IMG/VR virus record: IMGVR_UViG_3300030102_005174
Location: 1 to 56,014 of that record
Origin: a virus
Direction: 5' to 3' (one strand)
Length of the DNA: 56,014 nt
Shown piece by piece: positions 23,804 through 31,185 of the stretch. The notes beneath the pieces were generated by a model. It saw only the letters and a list, made by a program, of their open reading frames with translations. It made no database searches and was not told where the DNA came from. Position 1 is the stretch's first letter. Each line of letters opens with the position of its first letter. A program made the position numbers and the translations under genes.

Positions 23804-24046
23804 TTATTGATTTTGTGCCTTAACCCATTTATCCATAGATTTTTTGGTCATTGCGTTTTCAAACATTAGGTTTAAAGTTCCATCTAACATTTGGTCTAGT
23901 CCATCATCACCTAAATCAAATTTTAATTCGCCTTTCATAAGTGATGGTGATTTTTCCAACTTCTTAAATTCTTCTCTAATTAAAGCTGAAAATTTAACAG
24001 CAAATTCTTGCTGTATTTCTTCTATTGCATTGTATCTTCCTAACAT
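23804..24046 (-). CDS. Unknown protein, 80 residues
   Basis: Helical, with AIEEIQQEFAVKFSALIREEF, then KFDLGDDGLDQMLDGTL and AMTKKSMDKW. No family recognised. First gene behind promoter-operator copy 3 and upstream of DUF932, so the two are probably co-regulated. Confidence 0.6.
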   Translation of the reverse strand: MLGRYNAIEEIQQEFAVKFSALIREEFKKLEKSPSLMKGELKFDLGDDGLDQMLDGTLNLMFENAMTKKSMDKWVKAQNQ

Positions 24047-24086
24047 ATGTTTTACCTTTCGTTAGTTTGTTTTAATTTATAATTTT

Positions 24087-24115
24087 AATATAGCACCATT
24101 GGCACTAATTGTCAA
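24087..24115 (-). promoter_or_regulatory. Promoter with 17-bp dyad operator (copy 3)
   Basis: Minus strand: TTGACA (24110-24115), 17-base spacer, TATATT (24087-24092), a near-consensus sigma70 promoter. Dyad TAGCACCATTGGCACTA at 24091-24107, one substitution in one arm. It drives the 80-residue gene and DUF932. Confidence 0.82.
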
Positions 24116-24154
24116 GTACTATTTTCAAGGGTGTTCACTAATTTGCAAAAAGAC

Positions 24155-24183
24155 TTGCAATATATTTTATTTAGATTTATATG
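24155..24183 (+). promoter_or_regulatory. Candidate promoter for the 24218 gene
   Basis: TTGCAA (24155-24160), 17-base spacer, TATATG (24178-24183), 34 bases before the gene. The word TGTTCAC occurs twice nearby (24132-24138 and 24182-24188), flanking the promoter. The dyad operator is absent here. Confidence 0.5.
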
Positions 24184-24217
24184 TTCACAAACTTAAATTC
24201 ATAACTTGGAGAAAAAA

Positions 24218-24712
24218 ATGAAAAGTAAAATATTTAAATTTTTAAATGAACTTAACTATGAACAATTAAAAGAATCTGTAAATGATATGTATTGGGAATA
24301 CGATAGAATGAGTTCAAGTGGACAAGAAACATTAGATAAAATGGCAGACATTTTAAAATTGCCAAATTTTGTTGAAAGAGAATTGGTTAAAAAAACTGAA
24401 AACTCAATATTTATAATGTTTGAGCAAAGTGGCAAAAAAACTCCCATTGATTACATGGTTGCAGAAAATGGTGGCATTTCATTTTTTAGTAATGAAAAAT
24501 TAGTTGCTTGGACAAAAACACCGGATGGTGTTGCATATCTTTTAAGAAAAAGAGGATTAAGCCCAAAAGGTATTAAATACAGTTCATCAATTAATTTTGC
24601 ATCAGAATATGGTTTTAAAAACAATCAAGATGCGATAGCATTATTTGATAAAGGTTTGTTAAAACATGAAAAAGAAAATGCAAGATTAAATATTTCTAAT
24701 CCAGTAATATAG
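24218..24712 (+). CDS. Unknown protein, 164 residues
   Basis: ATG 24218 follows GGAG; a TTG at 24206 in the same frame precedes the SD and is rejected. Two helical parts (FLNELNYEQLKESVNDMYWEY) around a more beta-like centre (ENSIFIMFEQSGKKTPIDYM, GGISFFSNEKLVAW). No family recognised. First of a plus-strand run that leads toward the packaging genes. Confidence 0.6.
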   Translation: MKSKIFKFLNELNYEQLKESVNDMYWEYDRMSSSGQETLDKMADILKLPNFVERELVKKTENSIFIMFEQSGKKTPIDYMVAENGGISFFSNEKLVAWTKTPDGVAYLLRKRGLSPKGIKYSSSINFASEYGFKNNQDAIALFDKGLLKHEKENARLNISNPVI

Positions 24713-24722
24713 GGAGAAAAAT

Positions 24723-24896
24723 ATGTTAAATAAAATTGTAAGATACTCAAGTTTAACTTTAGTTACTTTTGGTGTAGCTATATTATTTTGGTTTGTTGCA
24801 ATAAATTTTTTATTAAATTGCCAAACATGGGATCAAGATTTATGGACAAAAAATAGCAGTTGCATAACAGTTCCTATGATTTTGGGTTTTGAATAA
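24723..24896 (+). CDS. Small membrane protein, 57 residues
   Basis: ATG 24723 is preceded by AGGGAG. One or two hydrophobic segments (SSLTLVTFGVAILFWFVAI) and two cysteines (NCQTW, SSCIT) in the short outer part. Probably an inner-membrane protein, function unknown. Confidence 0.55.
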   Translation: MLNKIVRYSSLTLVTFGVAILFWFVAINFLLNCQTWDQDLWTKNSSCITVPMILGFE

Positions 24897-24908
24897 AAAA
24901 AATAAAAC

Positions 24909-24937
24909 TTGCAATGCGTTGCAAATTGTGGTAAACT
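24909..24937 (+). promoter_or_regulatory. Candidate promoter for the 24972 gene
   Basis: TTGCAA (24909-24914), 17-base spacer, TAAACT (24932-24937). The word TTGCAA occurs again at 24920-24925. Spacing to the gene start (35 bases) is normal. Confidence 0.5.
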
Positions 24938-24971
24938 GTTTTTAACTTAAACCTTAATGAAAGGAAAGGAC

Positions 24972-25508
24972 ATGGAAAATCCTTTAGTAAATAGCCCAAA
25001 TGTAGGGTTGGATTTTGTTTACAATGACGGTGGGCGCTCGAAATATTTTAAGGGCAAAAATGCCGGTGATTGTGTAACACGCTCCATAGCCATAGCTGGC
25101 GAGTACGATTATGAATGGGTTTATAACTCTCTTGCAGAAGAGATTAAATGGTATTGCTCCGTTCATAATGATAAGATAGCAAAAAGTTATCGTAAAAATT
25201 TTAGGGGTAATTGGTACGATAAAAGTAAAACTCCTCGTAATGGCGTTCACAAAGAAATTTATAAAGGCTGGTTATTTAAAAATAATTGGCAATGGCGAGC
25301 ATTACAAAACTTTGACCCAAGTGATGGTCATAAGAAGTTTTATGATTTACCCAAACAGGGTAGAATAATAGTTTCGTGCCGAAGGCATTTAAGTAGCCTA
25401 GTTGATGGTGTTGTGCATGATACTTGGAATGCAAGCATTTCTGAGTATGAGGGTGAGACCTTATGGCGCAGTGTATTGGGTTACTTCCATAAAGTAGGGG
25501 GCGCATAA
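24972..25508 (+). CDS. Possible cysteine-peptidase-like phage protein
   Basis: 178 residues from ATG 24972, preceded by AAAGGAAAGG; a GTG-free upstream ATG at 24957 precedes that SD. NAGDCVTRSIAIAGEYDYE near residue 26 looks like the Cys-containing helix start of papain-like folds, and RHLSSLVDGVVHDTWNAS could supply His and Asp. This pattern recurs in phage and bacterial proteins of unknown function. Catalysis is a hypothesis. One-base coupling to the next gene. Confidence 0.5.
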   Translation: MENPLVNSPNVGLDFVYNDGGRSKYFKGKNAGDCVTRSIAIAGEYDYEWVYNSLAEEIKWYCSVHNDKIAKSYRKNFRGNWYDKSKTPRNGVHKEIYKGWLFKNNWQWRALQNFDPSDGHKKFYDLPKQGRIIVSCRRHLSSLVDGVVHDTWNASISEYEGETLWRSVLGYFHKVGGA

Positions 25509-26677
25509 TGAGCGCTCCATTACTTATCAATCAAGCCATAGGTGGTTTAGCAAATCCGGAAAAGTCTATACTAGGATTTGTAAACAAAAAAAACCTAACA
25601 AAGGACACAAATAAATTGGCGATACAAAGTTCAAGGCAAGCATTAAAAATGCTTGCCGACAGCCAAAAGTTTTTTATTGATGAAAAGTTAATGCAAACTG
25701 TTGGTGAATTAGCATCACAAGATCAAAACAAAATAATTGAATTAATTAAAAGGGCGATACCACCTTTCGATAATATGTTTGTTGAATGGAATGAAAAAAG
25801 ACGTCTTGAAAATTTAGGTGCTGATGCAACGCAATCATTTTTTCAAGTTGGCTATCATATACAACGTCTTAATGGTATGTTTTTTTATACATCATATAAC
25901 ATGGTTGATAGGTTAAAGTCCGATTCTAATTATGAAGTTAAATATGGTAATAATTATTTAAACAAAGTTATTAGTAATAAAATTCATATACCATTAACCG
26001 GTTTTTATTTATCCAATGATGAAAAACTATCTAATAATGATTTTCAAAACACCATAGATTTTAAACAAAATACTTTTGGTGCTACAAAAAAACAGATAAG
26101 AGAATCACACGAATTTCATTGTAAACATTTAATTGGTGAACATTATTGTGAAAGTGAAAAAACATCACGATTGATAAATTGGTTAGATGGCAGATTGGAA
26201 ACTGCACAAACTATTGCAACTAATATGATGTTTCCGGATAAAACTTTAACAAAAGGTTTTAATAAAGAAGAAATGTCTAGGTGGGTTGCATCTGATATGA
26301 AAGCTATTGGTGGTGATTTAAGATTAATAACTGCAATTTTAGCAACATTAAATTATGACCATATTGTTTATAATGATGCAAAGCCAAACCCAAAAATATT
26401 ACATACAAGAAACGGTAGGTCTTTACCAAAATATTCTTACAGGCTGGTTACAATAGATTTACCAAAGCCAAAGGTAAGAAAAGTTTACAAAGGCATAATT
26501 ACCGGCAGTGGTTCTCCAAAAGCTGAACATTGGCGCAGAGGACATTGGCGAGTACAAAATTATAAAAATGGTAAAAAGCGTATATGGATAGAACCAATGA
26601 AAGTTGGTGATAAAAATATTGGCGTAATTGAACATGATTATATTTTGAGGGGGAAAGAGAAATGTTTAACTCATTAA
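25508..26677 (+). CDS. Unknown phage protein with RRGHWR C-terminal domain
   Basis: 389 residues. The first 300 are mostly helical and unrecognised. The last 70 hold HWRRGHWRVQNYKNGKKRIW followed by IEPMKVGDKNIGVIEHDY, a small C-terminal domain that occurs in phage proteins otherwise differing in sequence. It suggests a DNA- or RNA-contacting tail. It overlaps the SleB gene by 16 bases. Confidence 0.6.
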   Translation: MSAPLLINQAIGGLANPEKSILGFVNKKNLTKDTNKLAIQSSRQALKMLADSQKFFIDEKLMQTVGELASQDQNKIIELIKRAIPPFDNMFVEWNEKRRLENLGADATQSFFQVGYHIQRLNGMFFYTSYNMVDRLKSDSNYEVKYGNNYLNKVISNKIHIPLTGFYLSNDEKLSNNDFQNTIDFKQNTFGATKKQIRESHEFHCKHLIGEHYCESEKTSRLINWLDGRLETAQTIATNMMFPDKTLTKGFNKEEMSRWVASDMKAIGGDLRLITAILATLNYDHIVYNDAKPNPKILHTRNGRSLPKYSYRLVTIDLPKPKVRKVYKGIITGSGSPKAEHWRRGHWRVQNYKNGKKRIWIEPMKVGDKNIGVIEHDYILRGKEKCLTH

Positions 26678-27084
26678 TCTGCCTAGCTACTGCAATCTAT
26701 TTCGAAGCAAGAGGTGAGCCTATGGTTGGGCAAGTCGCAGTAGCTCAAGTGGTCATTAATCGTGTTGCAGATTGGAGATATCCAAATGATGTTTGCGAGG
26801 TTGTAACACAGGGTTACTATTATACTTGGGATAATACAAAACCAATTAAAGATAAATGCCAGTTCAGTTTTTGGTGCGATGGTTTGCCGGAGACAATAAA
26901 TGATAAATTAGCATGGGGTTTTGCATTAGATATTGCCGAAGCAACGCTTAATGGATATTTGTATGATACCACACAAGGCGCAACACATTACCACGCTTAT
27001 TATGTACAGCCTAGCTGGCGTAAAAGTTTTACACAAACGGTCAGAATAAATGACCACATTTTTTATAGATGGGAGATTGAATAA
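26662..27084 (+). CDS. Cell wall hydrolase, SleB family
   Basis: 140 residues. YFEARGEPMVGQVAVAQVVINR at 13-34 is the SleB/Hydrolase_2 active site with the catalytic Glu, and FSFWCDGLPE plus GATHYHAYYVQPSW complete the fold. It cuts peptidoglycan. The hydrophobic start is short, so export is unclear. It lies in the early-to-middle region, far from the main lysis genes, so it may have another role, perhaps local wall opening. Confidence 0.85.
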   Translation: MFNSLICLATAIYFEARGEPMVGQVAVAQVVINRVADWRYPNDVCEVVTQGYYYTWDNTKPIKDKCQFSFWCDGLPETINDKLAWGFALDIAEATLNGYLYDTTQGATHYHAYYVQPSWRKSFTQTVRINDHIFYRWEIE

Positions 27085-27326
27085 TGACAAAATTTTCAAC
27101 TGAATTTATTGATAAGGTAAAAACACATTGGGAAGAAAATAAAGGCAAAGTAAAATATGTTGCTGAAACTGGTGTACACCTTAAACGCAAAACATCAAAA
27201 AAATATACATTAGATGATGTAGCTGACCATTTTGGTATTACAGAAAGCCAAGCAAGGCGTATTTTGTACGTCAAGCCCACCAAGCCAAAAGAACATATTT
27301 CAGAGGTACAAACATACCAGCGTTAG
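27084..27326 (+). CDS. Small HTH-like protein
   Basis: 80 residues. TLDDVADHFGITESQARRIL (about 46-65) has the shape of a helix-turn-helix. Basic N-terminal half (KVKYVAETGVHLKRKTSKK). Last gene before a promoter-terminator region at 27387, so it may be a regulator. No family recognised with certainty. Confidence 0.6.
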   Translation: MTKFSTEFIDKVKTHWEENKGKVKYVAETGVHLKRKTSKKYTLDDVADHFGITESQARRILYVKPTKPKEHISEVQTYQR

Positions 27327-27386
27327 TGTTTTCACCCATTTCTCGGTGTTTAAAACGCCAAAAATTTAAGTATTTTAGTTTAAAAT

Positions 27387-27415
27387 TTGCAATATTTTAA
27401 AAAAAACTGTATATA
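27387..27415 (+). promoter_or_regulatory. Promoter placed just before a terminator
   Basis: TTGCAA (27387-27392), 17-base spacer, TATATA (27410-27415). Expected start near 27422. A strong terminator follows at 27449, so transcripts would be only about 60 bases unless readthrough occurs. This is reminiscent of lambda pR'-tR'. AT-rich context limits confidence. Confidence 0.55.
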
Positions 27416-27448
27416 CTTATTTTTAAGCAATTTATGTTTTCTCAACTT

Positions 27449-27483
27449 ACCCCCCTTTTTTTTAATTGGGGGGTCTTTTTTTT
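27449..27483 (+). terminator. Strong terminator before the packaging region
   Basis: ACCCCCC (27449-27455) pairs with GGGGGGT (27468-27474), 12-base loop, then a T run from 27476. It ends transcription from the upstream operon and would also block the promoter at 27387. Confidence 0.85.
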
Positions 27484-27534
27484 CTTGTGCGAAAGTCACT
27501 GCTGAGATATAACTTTGTTAAAGTGAGGGTATTA

Positions 27535-27690
27535 ATGAAAGGAAAACTTTTAATACTTAATACTGTTATCAGTAATTCAAGACGTAGAACCCAAACTGCA
27601 GATGGCAAAAAACCCAAACAATTCGAAATACAAGAACCCTATTACATACCAAGAAGATTTACTTCATTGGGTAAAAAAGGTCGTAAATAA
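27535..27690 (+). CDS. Possible small leader ORF, 51 residues
   Basis: ATG 27535 follows AGTGAGGG at good spacing, the same SD style as the scaffold gene. The product is basic (SNSRRRTQTADGKKPKQFE). It overlaps the next gene by 89 bases in another frame. It may be a coupling leader for 27602, which itself lacks an SD. Reality uncertain. Confidence 0.3.
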   Translation: MKGKLLILNTVISNSRRRTQTADGKKPKQFEIQEPYYIPRRFTSLGKKGRK

Positions 27691-28204
27691 ACCATACAAA
27701 AGCATTAATGGAATGACAGTTTGTCCATACGCTATGAAAGCATGGCGTGATAAAAAGGTTGAAGTATTTGAATGCGATGGAAAAATATTTAGGCAAATTG
27801 TTGAATTAACAAATACTTTTTTAGCACAAAACGAAAAAGAAATTTTTATTTTATGCGATAAAGAACACGAAAAATATAAAGCAGATGATTTGTTCACATT
27901 TTGTGAAATGTTAAACAGCCCAAGTGGAAATATTGTGAATGATATATGGTTAATACCATTTCACCCAAATGCCGATAAAGATGCAAGCCCAATAAAAGGT
28001 TTTGATGATACAAATTATGAACCATTATTGGATTATGATTTTACAATGGTTTTCATTCAGCGTTTATCCCAACTGAATGAAGCTAGTTACTTTCTTGAAA
28101 AGAAGGGTTACTACGATGAATGGGATAAAGAAGATTTAACAGAATTACATCAAAGGAGGTGTTTAGGTAATGGTAATGGGAAGAAAAAAAGGCAGAAAAG
28201 GTAA
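27602..28204 (+). CDS. Unknown protein, 200 residues
   Basis: Starts MAKNPNNSKYKNPITYQEDLL and has no own SD, so may be coupled to the small ORF before it. The centre holds NGMTVCPYAMKAW, FILCDKEHEKYK and DDLFTFCEML. C-terminus is very basic (GNGKKKRQKR). The pattern VCPYA...AW recurs in a marine-phage protein family of unknown role. It contains the 16-residue mini-ORF at its end, in another frame. Confidence 0.6.
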   Translation: MAKNPNNSKYKNPITYQEDLLHWVKKVVNKPYKSINGMTVCPYAMKAWRDKKVEVFECDGKIFRQIVELTNTFLAQNEKEIFILCDKEHEKYKADDLFTFCEMLNSPSGNIVNDIWLIPFHPNADKDASPIKGFDDTNYEPLLDYDFTMVFIQRLSQLNEASYFLEKKGYYDEWDKEDLTELHQRRCLGNGNGKKKRQKR

Positions 28205-28220
28205 AAAGAAAAGAAAGTAA
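28170..28220 (+). CDS. 16-residue basic mini-protein or coupling ORF
   Basis: ATG 28170 is preceded by AAAGGAGGTG (28153-28162), the best SD in this region, at spacing 9. The product MVMGRKKGRKGKKKRK has 11 Lys/Arg of 16. Its TAA overlaps the ATG of the nuclease gene (28220). It may be a real DNA-binding peptide or a translational coupler. It lies inside the end of the 27602 gene in another frame. Confidence 0.5.
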   Translation: MVMGRKKGRKGKKKRK

Positions 28221-28666
28221 TGGGCTTTATACCAAAAGAAACATTTATTTCTTTGCGTAATGAAAAAAACTTTTCTCAAAGAATAGGCAAAATCTGGAAC
28301 TGTAAATTAACCAAATTAGGTAAATCGTATAGTCCGGATTTTGCTTTAAGTAAAAATAATGAAATTGTTGCTTTTTTAGAATTAAAATGCAGATATGGTC
28401 AAAATTGGGATAAGTTCAGTACTTATATGATTGCATATAAAAAGTGGGAAAAATGTATCTCACATTGTAAAACTCATTTATTTGATTTCCCTTTCATATT
28501 GGCAGTTGCAGTTGACGATGGTGATTATTGGTGTAATATAACAAAACTAAATCACTTGAGTGGAGCAAAAGTTAGGATGGGTGGTAGGAGCGATAGGGAT
28601 TGGGAAGAAGATAAAGAGCCTTGTGTTTTTATACCTAAATCAAATTTTAAAAAAATAATGTTGTAA
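28220..28666 (+). CDS. PD-(D/E)XK-type nuclease-like protein
   Basis: 148 residues. SYSPDFALSKN (about 33-43) and IVAFLELKCRYG (48-59) form a P-D...(E)-X-K active site pattern. The rest is mixed. Such small nucleases near packaging genes may act in DNA processing or in host DNA degradation. Motif assignment is by eye. Confidence 0.65.
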   Translation: MGFIPKETFISLRNEKNFSQRIGKIWNCKLTKLGKSYSPDFALSKNNEIVAFLELKCRYGQNWDKFSTYMIAYKKWEKCISHCKTHLFDFPFILAVAVDDGDYWCNITKLNHLSGAKVRMGGRSDRDWEEDKEPCVFIPKSNFKKIML

Positions 28667-29875
28667 ATGAGTAAAACAGATTTCAAAGTTGAAATGTGGG
28701 ATATAACAAAGCCAAAGGCATATGAAAGTAATCCCAGACAAATTGGCATGGAAAGTGTTGCGAAAACAGCGATGTCAATCGAAAAATATGGTTGGCGTCA
28801 ACCGATTGTTGTTGATGAAGATGATATTATTTTAGCTGGTCATACAAGATTACTTGCCGGTGAATATTTAAAACAAAAACAAGTTCCGGTTCATGTTGCA
28901 GTTGGTTTAACTGATGAAGAAAAAAGGGCATACAGAATTGCAGATAACAGAACTGCTCAAGAAAGCCAGTGGGATTTGCCATTATTAGCTGAAGAATTAA
29001 AATTTTTAGAAGATGAGGAATTTGATTTAAAGTTTACTGGATTTGATACAACAGAATTAGATAAACTGTTAAAAAATGTAAATGAAGGTCTAACAGACGA
29101 AGATGAAGTTCCAGAGGTTACTGAAACTGATATAAAAGTTGGTGACGTTTTTGAACTTGGTAATCATAAAATTGTTTGTGGTGATTCATTAGATGAAAAA
29201 AATTTACAAACACTTTTAAATGATAAAAAAGCAGATATGGTATTTACCGATCCACCATATAATGCAGATTATAAATCAAGAGGTAAAAACGAAATGTTAA
29301 GAGAGGGCATTAAGAATGACAATATGTCCGATAGCAAATTTCAAATTTTTGCTGAAAACATTTTTAAAACTGTAAAATCAAACATTTATAAAGGCAGTTC
29401 AATATATATTTGTTGTAATTGGAAAGATTCATATCCAAGATTTTATTTTATTGCTGAAAAAAATAATATAAATGTTTCAAACTGTATTGTTTGGAATAAA
29501 GAAAGCGCTGGCATGGGTTGGAATGACTATCGCTATCAATTCGAATTTATATTATATGGCTTTGAAAAAGCTAGAAAACATAACTTCTATGGCGATAGAA
29601 CAAATACAGATTTATGGTCATTAAAAAGAGAAGCAAGAAGTTCATACGAACACCCAACACAAAAACCGGTTGAACTGGTTGAAAAAGCTATTACAAATTC
29701 AAGTTTGCAAGAACAGTTGGTGTTGGATTTGTTTTTGGGGTCTGGCAGTACATTAATTGCCTGTGAAAAAGTAAACAGAAAATGTTATGGCATTGAACTT
29801 GACCCAAGATATGTGGATGTAATTATCCAACGGTGGGAAAACTACACCGGCAAAAAAGCAAAAAAAATTAATTAA
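28667..29875 (+). CDS. ParB-nuclease-like domain fused to DNA methyltransferase
   Basis: 402 residues. Residues about 10-115 are a ParB N-terminal-like domain (KAYESNPRQI, GWRQPIVVDEDDIILAGHTRLLAGE, RIADNRTAQ). Residues about 150-400 are a DNA methyltransferase with FTDPPYNADY (motif IV, about 193-202) before DLFLGSGST (motif I, about 355), the order of beta-class amino-methyltransferases. It methylates adenine N6 or cytosine N4 in an unknown site, probably protecting phage DNA. It sits two genes before the terminase block. Confidence 0.92.
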   Translation: MSKTDFKVEMWDITKPKAYESNPRQIGMESVAKTAMSIEKYGWRQPIVVDEDDIILAGHTRLLAGEYLKQKQVPVHVAVGLTDEEKRAYRIADNRTAQESQWDLPLLAEELKFLEDEEFDLKFTGFDTTELDKLLKNVNEGLTDEDEVPEVTETDIKVGDVFELGNHKIVCGDSLDEKNLQTLLNDKKADMVFTDPPYNADYKSRGKNEMLREGIKNDNMSDSKFQIFAENIFKTVKSNIYKGSSIYICCNWKDSYPRFYFIAEKNNINVSNCIVWNKESAGMGWNDYRYQFEFILYGFEKARKHNFYGDRTNTDLWSLKREARSSYEHPTQKPVELVEKAITNSSLQEQLVLDLFLGSGSTLIACEKVNRKCYGIELDPRYVDVIIQRWENYTGKKAKKIN

Positions 29876-29909
29876 AAAATAAATCTCAACTAAATTTATT
29901 TGGTGAAAT

Positions 29910-30395
29910 ATGATTGATCCTATTACTTTAGGAACTGCCGTTACTGTGGCTACACAGACCTATGGGCAAATAAAAAAACTTATACAAACCGGCAAGGATA
30001 TAGAAGAAATGTCCGATACGCTGGGTAAGTGGATGGGCGCAGTTTCAGATATTGATAATATAAATAAAAGTTCAAACAATCCTTCTACGTTTGATAAATT
30101 ATTTAATGGCTCTGTTGAAGAAGTAGCCATGAACAGTTACAGCGCAAAAATAAAAGTTCAAAAACAAAGAGAAGAACTCAAAAACTGGTTAGTTGGGCAT
30201 TACGGATTACAAGCATGGGATAACTTATTAAAAGAAGAAGGGCGCATACGAAAAGCTAGACAAGAAGCAATATATGCTCGTGAAGAACAAAAAAAAATGA
30301 TTAGAGATTATACAATAATGGGTTTGGCACTTTTAATTGGTTTAGGGGCTGTGGGGTGGATGGTCTGGATCATATCGTTTTCTGTTACACAATAA
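29910..30395 (+). CDS. Membrane-anchored coiled-coil protein, 161 residues
   Basis: N-terminal part with GTAVTVATQTYGQIKKLI and GKWMGAVSDI, a long charged helix (KVQKQREELKNWLVGHYG, ARQEAIYAREEQKKM), then one C-terminal hydrophobic segment (IMGLALLIGLGAVGWMVWI). A tail-anchored membrane protein found in many marine phages near packaging genes; role unknown. Confidence 0.65.
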   Translation: MIDPITLGTAVTVATQTYGQIKKLIQTGKDIEEMSDTLGKWMGAVSDIDNINKSSNNPSTFDKLFNGSVEEVAMNSYSAKIKVQKQREELKNWLVGHYGLQAWDNLLKEEGRIRKARQEAIYAREEQKKMIRDYTIMGLALLIGLGAVGWMVWIISFSVTQ

Positions 30396-30458
30396 TAATA
30401 CTTGCAATAGCTGGGTTTTGTTTAATTTGTTTTTTATTTGGGTAATGGAGTAATGATA

Positions 30459-30752
30459 ATGTTTTATAATTTAATATATTATTTGCTTTTATTCATATGT
30501 GTTTTTACTATTTTAGGCATTGTTGTTTTTGCAAGAGATATTGAACATACAACTTGCCGTCTTGCAAAACAGTTATTGGAAGATAAAACAAGGGTATGTG
30601 TTTACGTTGGCGCAAATTATACGCAATGGAATGAATATGTGCCTATCGGTGCTGGCGAATGTCCAAGAGAAATTCAATGTAAATATAGACCAAATGAAAA
30701 ACCGTTTACGTTAAAGAATGTAATTAAAAGTATAAAGGACAGTTTTAAATAA
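30459..30752 (+). CDS. Small membrane protein, 97 residues
   Basis: Start chosen at ATG 30459, after GGAG at 30447; ATG 30453 in the same frame is an alternative. One N-terminal hydrophobic segment (FYNLIYYLLLFICVFTILGIVV), then an outer part with three cysteines (TTCRLA, RVCVYVGAN, GECPREIQCKY). No family recognised; possibly secreted or anchored in the membrane. Confidence 0.55.
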   Translation: MFYNLIYYLLLFICVFTILGIVVFARDIEHTTCRLAKQLLEDKTRVCVYVGANYTQWNEYVPIGAGECPREIQCKYRPNEKPFTLKNVIKSIKDSFK

Positions 30753-30759
30753 AAATTAC

Positions 30760-30805
30760 TTGTAAAAGTATATAAATTAACTCATATATATTGCCAATGG
30801 CTAGG
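30760..30805 (+). promoter_or_regulatory. Candidate terminase promoter with degenerate operator
   Basis: TTGTAA (30760-30765), 17-base spacer, CATATA (30783-30788), followed at once by TATTGCCAATGGCTAGG (30789-30805), which matches the shared dyad at 12 of 17 bases and keeps its core GCCAATGGC. Here the dyad lies after the -10 rather than in the spacer. Confidence 0.5.
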
Positions 30806-30837
30806 TTTTTAACTATTTTTTATACGCTATAAAAGAA

Positions 30838-31185
30838 ATGACAGCAAAAAAAACAAAAAAAATTACAAAAGGCAGACCCTCTTTTAAACCAACAAAAGAG
30901 CAAAAATCACAAGTAACCAGTATGTCCGGTTATGGTTTAACTGCCGATCAAATTTGTGCAATAATTGATGTTTCAAGGGGTACATTATTTAAATACTTTC
31001 AAAAAGAACTTAAAGAGGGTGAAGCAAAAGCGTTAGGTAGAGTTTCGCAAAAAGCGTTTGAAATGGCTGTGAGTGGTAATCAACCAGCCATGACTATGTT
31101 TTATTTAAAATGTAGGGGTAAATGGACAGAAAGAATAGCTGTTGCAAGCGAAGATTTACCACCAATAGTTGTTTCAAGTGATTAA
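30838..31185 (+). CDS. Terminase small subunit
   Basis: 115 residues. Basic N-terminus (TAKKTKKITKGRPSF), then GYGLTADQICAIIDVSRGTLFKYF, an HTH segment as in terminase small subunits, then helices with FEMAVSGNQPAMTMFYLKCRGKW. It recognises the packaging site and sits directly before the large subunit with a one-base overlap. Confidence 0.85.
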   Translation: MTAKKTKKITKGRPSFKPTKEQKSQVTSMSGYGLTADQICAIIDVSRGTLFKYFQKELKEGEAKALGRVSQKAFEMAVSGNQPAMTMFYLKCRGKWTERIAVASEDLPPIVVSSD

